A stretch of 10,562 bases of DNA, from assembly GCA_025361325.1 (NCBI GenBank), contig JANYAL010000416.1, positions 1 to 10,562 of the forward strand, given 5' to 3'. Each line of letters begins with the position of its first letter. Positions within the stretch are counted from its first letter, which is position 1. Positions 6,970-10,562 of this stretch are shown here, in pieces. Origin of the DNA: Bacteroidota bacterium. Lineage in GTDB: Bacteria; Bacteroidota; Bacteroidia; Chitinophagales; Chitinophagaceae. Position numbers and translations under genes: made by a program. A model generated the notes under the pieces. The model was not told the origin of the DNA. It did no database searches and worked only from the letters and a program-made list of their open reading frames with translations.

Positions 6970-7508
6970 ACCGAAACCTTTTGTATTTCCATTATTCGTT
7001 GTTGTAACATGTTCCTTGCTTTTACCAACTGGCTGCGACTGGTACCAGCCTGTATGTTCAGCATTTCCGCTATCTCGTCATGCTGGTATCCTTCAATCAC
7101 ATATAAATTAAATACCATCCTGTATCCGTCAGGCAATTCATTGATAATACCCAGCAATTCCTTTTGTGTCAGGTGTGCATAAGCGGAGGGTTCTTCCATG
7201 CTTTCGTCCCTGTCCCTGATCTCATAACCACTCACTTCCTTTTCATATCGTCGCAGGGAATATTTTTTCAAAGCCGTGTTTACCATGATCCTTCTTATCC
7301 AACCCTCAAAGGAACCTTCAAATTTGAACTGGTGTATCTTTTCAAATATCTTGATAAATGCATCCTGTAAAATATCCTCTGCATCGGCACTGTTACGTGC
7401 ATATCTGTTGCATACGCCCAGCATACGCCCTGCAAAACGGTTAAACACCTCCCGCTGGCAGGCGGCATCCTCCCTAATACATCCCCGTATGAGTTCATCT
7501 TCCGTCAA
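6966..7508 (-). CDS. ECF-type RNA polymerase sigma-70 factor
   Basis: This 180-residue protein holds only sigma regions 2 and 4, as in extracytoplasmic-function sigma factors that redirect RNA polymerase to stress or nutrient promoters. Region 2 spans about residues 21-88 (core binding and -10 recognition), with ADAEDILQDAFIKIFEKI and FEGSFEGWIRRIMVNTALKK. Region 4 spans about 116-172, with LPDGYRMVFNLYVIEGYQHDEIAEML and the recognition helix GTSRSQLVKARNML. No region 1.1 or 3 is present. The likely start is TTG at 7506-7508: the residues MTEDELIRGCI fit family N-termini, an in-frame stop lies at 7521-7523, and no in-frame ATG occurs until codon 29. The stop overlaps the barrel gene start by four bases. 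It heads a three-gene unit and is probably held by the downstream membrane protein. Confidence 0.95.
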   Translation of the reverse strand: MTEDELIRGCIREDAACQREVFNRFAGRMLGVCNRYARNSADAEDILQDAFIKIFEKIHQFKFEGSFEGWIRRIMVNTALKKYSLRRYEKEVSGYEIRDRDESMEEPSAYAHLTQKELLGIINELPDGYRMVFNLYVIEGYQHDEIAEMLNIQAGTSRSQLVKARNMLQQRIMEIQKVSV

Positions 7509-7527
7509 GTAAATGCAGTTTTACATC

Positions 7528-7560
7528 GGGCACTTTTTACTAAAGATGCCCCAGAAGTGC
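7528..7560 (-). promoter_or_regulatory. inverted repeats in the sigma-factor leader
   Basis: GGGCACTTT (7528-7536) pairs with AAAG (7542-7545) and TGCCC (7547-7551), giving a nine-pair hairpin with one bulged base. Its edge is 19 bases from the sigma-factor TTG start. GCACTT (7530-7535) can also pair with AAGTGC (7555-7560), so two mutually exclusive stems are possible. There is no T tract in the minus-strand direction, so a simple terminator is unlikely. It could be an operator or an RNA element limiting sigma translation. Only the symmetry is seen. Confidence 0.35.
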
Positions 7561-7617
7561 TATACGCTGCCTCGGAACGCTTTATTGCCTTTAAATTACA
7601 AAAAAGCCTTGATTTTC

Positions 7618-7648
7618 TTGTTATTAAGCATTAAAACGTATAATTTCA
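7618..7648 (+). promoter_or_regulatory. candidate promoter of the coiled-coil gene
   Basis: TTG (7618-7620) is followed after 20 bases by TAATTTCA (7641-7648), a partial match to the Bacteroidota -7 consensus TAnnTTTG, and the box overlaps TATAATTT. The ATG lies about 30 bases downstream. The same TTG-N20-TAATTT layout recurs before the next gene (8245-8275), which supports the call. Confidence 0.42.
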
Positions 7649-7677
7649 GTAGTTGACCCAGCAAAAACCTCCAGAAT

Positions 7678-8196
7678 ATGAATTCCACAGGTGATCTCAG
7701 GCAGCTAAATACTGATAACCAAATCCTACATTTTCAAATGGAAGAACTGAATTCTGTATTGTTTGCTCGGGAACAGGAAATTGCAGCGATACGGAAAAAT
7801 GAGGCAGATATAATCGAATTGCAAAGCAATCTGGATTTCCAGTTGGAAGCCATTCAAAGCATGCAGAACCTAATTGGTGAAAAGGAGAAACAGGCCGAAG
7901 GGGCTGTGGAAAGGGAACTGGTATTGCTGCAGGAACCTACTCCAGTTGGAGACTTGCAGGCCAAGTTAAATGATATGGTACAGGAATACCATATGTTGTT
8001 GAGCCGGTATTCTGATCTGCAGGAACAGTTTGACCTGCTTAAAGTGCAAAATGTCGAACTGTTAATAATCGCAGGCAGGATCGGGGAGCTTGAAAGCCAA
8101 TTAACCAATACCGTTATGGAAAGGGACGAATGGGTAGCCAGGTTCCGGATCCTGGAAGGATTTGTGAAAGAAATGCATACACGGGCAAGAATCTGA
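7678..8196 (+). CDS. coiled-coil protein of unknown function
   Basis: This is a 172-residue hydrophilic protein with no signal peptide or membrane helix. Residues about 8-80 and 92-165 are heptad-patterned, rich in Leu, Gln and Glu (MEELNSVLFAREQEIAAIRK, DLQEQFDLLKVQNVELL, IGELESQLTNTVMERDEW). They are separated by a short helix-breaking EPTPVGD segment at about 86-92, so two helical rods joined by a hinge are likely. No enzymatic motif is recognised. It is transcribed divergently from the sigma-factor unit across a 169-base spacer, and its own candidate promoter is visible. It may be a cytoplasmic scaffold or partner of the small membrane protein encoded next. That is a guess from adjacency only. 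The coding call rests on the long ordered ORF, its promoter and its coherent composition. Confidence 0.8.
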   Translation: MNSTGDLRQLNTDNQILHFQMEELNSVLFAREQEIAAIRKNEADIIELQSNLDFQLEAIQSMQNLIGEKEKQAEGAVERELVLLQEPTPVGDLQAKLNDMVQEYHMLLSRYSDLQEQFDLLKVQNVELLIIAGRIGELESQLTNTVMERDEWVARFRILEGFVKEMHTRARI

Positions 8197-8244
8197 AACC
8201 TGCAAAGATATTGTTCGATTTTTTAAAAATATAATGATAAACAC

Positions 8245-8275
8245 TTGCATAGCTGCCTTGGTTTTTATAATTTTC
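8245..8275 (+). promoter_or_regulatory. candidate promoter of the small membrane-protein gene
   Basis: TTG (8245-8247), a 20-base spacer and TAATTTTC (8268-8275) match the Bacteroidota promoter, with only the last defined -7 base deviating. The expected transcript start is about 15 bases before the ATG at 8296. Spacing and box sequence closely mirror the promoter of the preceding gene. Confidence 0.5.
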
Positions 8276-8295
8276 ATTTCTAAAACTTATTGATT

Positions 8296-8748
8296 ATGAA
8301 CTTTCAAACTTTGAACAAACAACGCAAATTTGTATTAATCGCCGCCGCAGTCGGAGTAATTTCTTGTTTTTTACCTTGGTATTCGATAAGTATGTTTGGT
8401 TACAGTAGTAGTGTCAGCGGAATGCATAGTTGGGGAATATTGGCATTTTTAGCTTTCATCGGTGCTGGCATAGTTGCATTTGTTGGAGACCAGACCAAGC
8501 CTATGAACCAATCATTCTGGTTAATTAGTCTGGCATGCGGTGCATTGTCTTTACTAGGTGTATTGATATTTTTCATTCAGCTTTCAGGTGCTACTGGGTC
8601 CGGAGGAGGTTACGGTTTCGGAATATTCACTGGTGCAGCGGCTGCCATCACGGTTTTGGCCAGTGCCTATATGTACCGTTCTCCGAGTGACAGCATCAAG
8701 GGCGGTTTCGACAGCCTGAAACATGATATCGAGAAAAAGGCAGATTAA
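8296..8748 (+). CDS. small four-helix membrane protein of unknown function
   Basis: This is a 150-residue integral membrane protein. Predicted helices are about residues 10-28 (FVLIAAAVGVISCFLPW), 46-64 (WGILAFLAFIGAGIVAFV), 73-95 (SFWLISLACGALSLLGVLIFF) and 108-127 (FGIFTGAAAAITVLASAY). The FLPWYS motif at the end of helix 1 recurs in small uncharacterised bacterial membrane proteins. A Gly/Ser-rich loop (about 98-107) precedes helix 4, and a charged tail (SDSIKGGFDSLKHDIEKKAD) ends the protein, probably in the cytoplasm. The ATG at 8296 is preferred to a TTG two codons upstream because it is preceded by a well-spaced promoter. A strong terminator hairpin follows 34 bases after the stop, so the gene is probably monocistronic or the end of a unit with the coiled-coil gene. 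Confidence 0.83.
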   Translation: MNFQTLNKQRKFVLIAAAVGVISCFLPWYSISMFGYSSSVSGMHSWGILAFLAFIGAGIVAFVGDQTKPMNQSFWLISLACGALSLLGVLIFFIQLSGATGSGGGYGFGIFTGAAAAITVLASAYMYRSPSDSIKGGFDSLKHDIEKKAD

Positions 8749-8782
8749 CGATTTCAAAATAGGTATAATATAATATATGGGT

Positions 8783-8808
8783 AAGCATGACCATAAAGTC
8801 ATGCTTTT
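8783..8808 (+). terminator. terminator hairpin after the membrane-protein gene
   Basis: AAGCATGAC (8783-8791) and GTCATGCTT (8798-8806) form a perfect 9-bp stem with a CATAAA loop, followed by TT and then ACTATTTG. The T tract is short, but the stem is strong and lies between a stop codon and the promoter region of pdxH. Flanking GTA/TAC can extend the stem. Confidence 0.7.
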
Positions 8809-8825
8809 ACTATTTGTATTTTAAG

Positions 8826-8833
8826 GAACTTTG
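8826..8833 (+). promoter_or_regulatory. candidate -7 box of pdxH
   Basis: GAACTTTG, followed by C, fits TAnnTTTG except at the first base, and lies 18-25 bases before the pdxH ATG. No clear TTG -33 element is found at 19-21 bases upstream, since that position falls within the terminator stem. Weak candidate. Confidence 0.3.
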
Positions 8834-8850
8834 CTAATTATAATTCTGTT

Positions 8851-9492
8851 ATGGCAAAACTATTTGAAATACGAAAAGATTACATATTGAATTCATTGAT
8901 GGAGTCCGACTTGGAGAAAAACCCTATTACCCAGTTCACACGCTGGTGGGATGATGCGGTCAGTTTTGGCATTGAGGAAGTTAATGCTATGACGCTGGCC
9001 ACCACCTCTTCGGCAGGTATTCCTTCTGCCAGGATTGTTTTGCTGAAAAGCTATTCCGAACAAGGTTTTGTTTTTTTTACCAATTATGAAAGCCAAAAGG
9101 GATTGGAGCTCACTGAAAACCCATATGCCTGCCTTGTCTTTTTCTGGAAGGAAATGGAGCGGCAGGTAAGAATAACCGGAAATGCAGAAAGGCTGATTCC
9201 TGAAGCCAGTGATGAGTACTTCGATTCAAGACCCAGGGGAAGCCAGTTGGGTACTTGGGCCTCTCCCCAAAGTCAGGTCATACCCGGTAGGGAAAGCCTG
9301 GAAGAACGACTTGCACAATTCCATGACCAGTTCGTAGACAATAAAATATCCAGGCCACCTCAGTGGGGGGGATATGCTGTGAAACCGTACATTATAGAAT
9401 TTTGGCAGGGACGTTCCAATCGCCTGCATGACCGCATTCGGTATAATTTAACGGAAAATGGAAACTGGACTACAGACAGGCTGGCACCTTGA
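8851..9492 (+). CDS. pdxH: pyridoxine/pyridoxamine 5'-phosphate oxidase
   Basis: PdxH is an FMN-dependent cytoplasmic homodimer that oxidises pyridoxamine or pyridoxine 5'-phosphate to pyridoxal 5'-phosphate, the active vitamin B6 cofactor, using oxygen. The 213-residue length is typical. Motifs run in the family order: FTRWWDDA (about 29-36), SARIVLLK (about 59-66, FMN phosphate contacts), GFVFFTNYESQKG (about 72-84), LVFFWKEMERQVRI (about 95-108), SRPRGSQLGTWASPQSQVI (about 126-144), PQWGGYAVKPYIIEFWQGRSNRLHDRIRY (about 170-198), and the C-terminal RLAP. All expected substrate- and FMN-binding residues appear intact. It stands alone between a terminator upstream and a convergent ribosomal gene downstream, so it is probably its own transcript. 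Confidence 0.97.
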   Translation: MAKLFEIRKDYILNSLMESDLEKNPITQFTRWWDDAVSFGIEEVNAMTLATTSSAGIPSARIVLLKSYSEQGFVFFTNYESQKGLELTENPYACLVFFWKEMERQVRITGNAERLIPEASDEYFDSRPRGSQLGTWASPQSQVIPGRESLEERLAQFHDQFVDNKISRPPQWGGYAVKPYIIEFWQGRSNRLHDRIRYNLTENGNWTTDRLAP

Positions 9493-9597
9493 GCATTATT
9501 TGAATAAATCTATGGGTTGACAGATTCATTAAATTGATTATGATATTAACCTCATCAAGTGCATTTACCTAATCAATCAACATTAATCCCGCTCAGA
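9493..9597. other. convergent spacer with weak inverted repeats
   Basis: This 105-base AT-rich spacer separates the ends of pdxH and the bTHX gene. ATTGATTA (9533-9540) and TAATCAAT (9570-9577) are perfect inverted repeats with a 29-base loop. A second imperfect stem can form between ATCT (9508-9511) and AGAT (9522-9525) with flanking TGA/TCA. Neither has a GC-rich stem plus T run, so a bidirectional terminator is possible but not convincing. No ORF is supported. Confidence 0.3.
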
Positions 9598-9792
9598 TTA
9601 TTCGCCAGCAGGTTTGCTTTTCTTTGCAACAGCCCTCTTTTTTGGAGCTTCCGCTACTTCTATCACTGGCTCTTCCTTAACTACATGAACCGTCGCTGTC
9701 TTAGGCTTATTCACTTTCTTGGAAGGTCTTAATTTACCATGTGAGCCTTTAAAAATTTTTCCCCTTTTTGTCTTTTTATCTCCGCGTCCCAT
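9598..9792 (-). CDS. ribosomal protein bTHX (30S THX family) with long tail
   Basis: This is a 64-residue, highly basic protein. Residues 1-24 (MGRGDKKTKRGKIFKGSHGK, then LRPS) match the Thx signature G(R/K)GDKKTxRGKIxxGSxGxxRP. In Thermus the 26-residue Thx peptide sits in a cavity at the top of the 30S head and stabilises 16S rRNA packing. Here a second half follows: a linker of Lys, Val and Glu (VHVVKEEPVIEVAEAP), then a Lys/Ala end (KKRAVAKKSKPAGE), a common style in Bacteroidota homologs. The ATG has an AT-only leader and no Shine-Dalgarno. It lies downstream of the HU gene on the same strand, but a strong terminator stands between them, so it probably has its own promoter. No clear promoter was recognised. 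Confidence 0.88.
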   Translation of the reverse strand: MGRGDKKTKRGKIFKGSHGKLRPSKKVNKPKTATVHVVKEEPVIEVAEAPKKRAVAKKSKPAGE

Positions 9793-9837
9793 AATATTTA
9801 TATTTTACTGTTTTAAATAAAGAATCAAATCAGGTTC

Positions 9838-9868
9838 AAAAAAAAGCAAGGTACTGTTGCACCTTGCT
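9838..9868 (-). terminator. intrinsic terminator of the HU gene
   Basis: Read on the minus strand, AGCAAGGT (9868-9861) pairs perfectly with ACCTTGCT (9852-9845). A closing G-T pair leaves a CAACAG loop, and the stem runs straight into a tract of T (complement of A 9838-9845). This is a textbook rho-independent terminator 39 bases after the HU stop codon. Confidence 0.87.
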
Positions 9869-9871
9869 ATT

Positions 9872-9893
9872 AAACCGGCTTTCTGGCTGGTTT
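9872..9893. other. second hairpin in the HU 3' region
   Basis: AAACCGGCT (9872-9880) can pair with GGCTGGTTT (9885-9893) around TTCT. On the plus strand all nine pairs form, two of them G-T wobbles, followed by TT. On the minus strand those two wobbles become C-A mismatches. It lies between the HU stop codon and its terminator. The better pairing on the plus strand could mean a terminator against transcription coming the other way, or it may be chance. Confidence 0.35.
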
Positions 9894-9906
9894 TTCAGAT
9901 ACAACA

Positions 9907-10176
9907 TTACATTTTTGCAGATAATTCCTTGCCAGCTTTGAATTTCGCAACTTTTTTGGCCTTAATCTTGATAATGGCACCTGTTTGGGGGTTGCGGCCA
10001 TTCCGTGCAGCTCTTTTTGATACTGAGAAAGTACCAAAGCCAACTAGTGTAACCTTGCCACCGCTTTTTAAAGTTTTGGTAACAGCTTCTACAAAAGAAT
10101 CCAGCGCAGCGTTTGCTTGTGTCTTTGTAATACCTGCATCATCAGCAAGTTTTGAAATTAATTCAGCTTTGTTCAT
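9907..10176 (-). CDS. HU-family DNA-binding protein
   Basis: HU proteins are small dimeric nucleoid proteins that bind and bend DNA with little sequence preference. The 89-residue product is the standard length. N-terminal helices [28 protein letters not shown] lead to [14 protein letters not shown] (about 39-52). The beta-arm follows, carrying the family signature [22 protein letters not shown] (about 54-75) with the conserved NPQTG turn whose proline intercalates into [14 protein letters not shown] ends the protein. The ATG at 10176 is chosen because family members begin MNKAEL; an upstream in-frame start would add eight residues. It has a near-consensus Bacteroidota promoter and a strong terminator, so it is monocistronic. 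HU, rather than the sequence-specific IHF, is likely, but the paralog type cannot be settled from one gene. Confidence 0.95.
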   Translation of the reverse strand: MNKAELISKLADDAGITKTQANAALDSFVEAVTKTLKSGGKVTLVGFGTFSVSKRAARNGRNPQTGAIIKIKAKKVAKFKAGKELSAKM

Positions 10177-10197
10177 GTTTATTTTTTTTAACTGCAA

Positions 10198-10228
10198 CAA
10201 ATATAGAAGGTTTTTGATTGCAACAAAA
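10198..10228 (-). promoter_or_regulatory. promoter of the HU gene
   Basis: On the minus strand TTTTG (10228-10224) is followed after 18 bases by TATATTTG (10205-10198), a perfect match to the Bacteroidota -7 consensus TAnnTTTG. It is the best promoter match in the window. It predicts a transcript start about 15 bases before the HU ATG region, with a T/A-rich leader lacking a Shine-Dalgarno. Confidence 0.7.
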
Positions 10229-10459
10229 TTATTTTAATAATTATTTATTTTTTAACAAAACGCTGAAATACAGAAGGAATAAGGTTTTGACGGGAAGAGG
10301 CATTATAAGAAATGTGGGTCAATCAGTCTGCTTATTTGGGAAAAACCACTGTTGCATAGGAGATTACAGGGGAAGTGGCAGGTATATTATACGAATTGGT
10401 ATAACAAAAATCACAGAATGTGTTAATACTCTGCTTCAATCCGGTAATGTTTTACACAA
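10229..10459. other. noncoding stretch upstream of the HU gene
   Basis: No credible coding frame covers this 231-base stretch. The longest plus-strand frame starts at a TTG inside the HU promoter and has no recognisable features. A run of A/T (about 10226-10256) precedes the HU promoter and could act as an UP-like element. CCACT (10347-10351) and AGTGG (10374-10378) are small complementary segments with a long loop. Nothing else stands out. Confidence 0.4.
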
Positions 10460-10562
10460 CTAGTTAACAACCTGCAACAGGGTTCGGAAAGCGATGAATC
10501 TATTGCCCCATTTGTCAATGGATCTCTGCCGCATGATTTCTGCATATTTTTCTTTATACAGG
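10460..10562 (-). CDS. C-terminal fragment of an unidentified protein
   Basis: A minus-strand frame enters from the right window edge and stops at TAG (10460-10462), giving 33 residues: LYKEKYAEIMRQRSIDKWG followed by NRFIAFRTLLQVVN. The mix of charged and hydrophobic residues with helix-like spacing looks like the end of a real protein rather than random translation, but 33 codons are too few to name it. It points the same way as the HU gene, 283 bases upstream of it. The gene body lies outside the window, so identity, length and reality are uncertain. Confidence 0.45.
   Translation of the reverse strand, partial: LYKEKYAEIMRQRSIDKWGNRFIAFRTLLQVVN

Noticed and set aside
10218..10463. Plus-strand ORF of 81 codons upstream of the HU gene
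   Set aside because: TTG start within the HU promoter, overlaps the minus-strand fragment, and composition looks random.
1..10562. CRISPR array, tRNA or rRNA gene, insertion sequence, or integrase
   Set aside because: No spaced direct repeats, tRNA-like T-loop or anticodon arm, rRNA blocks, transposase motifs or terminal inverted repeats were recognised.

Overview
The window looks like chromosomal DNA of a member of the Bacteroidota, most likely the Chitinophagaceae or a close relative. Four things point there. Almost no gene has a Shine-Dalgarno sequence; A-rich or T-rich leaders precede most starts. Several intergenic regions carry matches to the Bacteroidota promoter (TTG or TTTG near -33 and TAnnTTTG near -7). 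A ribosomal protein bTHX gene is present. An ECF sigma factor is coupled to a PorT-like outer-membrane barrel protein and a lipoprotein whose mature N-terminus is CKKD. The assignment is inferred from style and not from a database match.

Bases 1-4443 (+ strand) form a translation and growth block: the 3' part of rplM (uL13), then rpsI (uS9), rpsB (uS2) and tsf (EF-Ts), closed by an intrinsic terminator at 2831-2855. A class I SAM methyltransferase of unknown substrate and pyrH (UMP kinase) follow. Short AT-rich tandem repeats lie immediately before rpsI (8-bp unit) and tsf (7-bp unit).

Bases 4498-7508 (- strand) form a compact three-gene unit, transcribed in the order ECF sigma factor, membrane-anchored beta-barrel protein, lipoprotein. 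Sigma and barrel genes overlap by ATGA. The barrel protein has a short basic cytoplasmic head, one inner-membrane helix, a polar periplasmic linker of about 175 residues and a C-terminal outer-membrane-type barrel. It therefore reads as a possible one-piece link between the outer membrane and a cytoplasmic sigma factor. This is the most interesting system in the window.

Bases 7509-9492 (+ strand) hold a divergent coiled-coil protein gene, a small four-helix membrane protein gene with a very similar promoter layout, a strong terminator hairpin, and pdxH (pyridoxine/pyridoxamine 5'-phosphate oxidase). Bases 9598-10562 (- strand) hold the bTHX gene, a clear terminator, an HU-family DNA-binding protein gene with a near-consensus Bacteroidota promoter, an apparently noncoding stretch, and the last 33 codons of an unidentified gene running off the window edge.

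Most of the window is housekeeping. The sigma/barrel/lipoprotein unit, and possibly the coiled-coil and membrane-protein pair divergent from it, are the accessory part.
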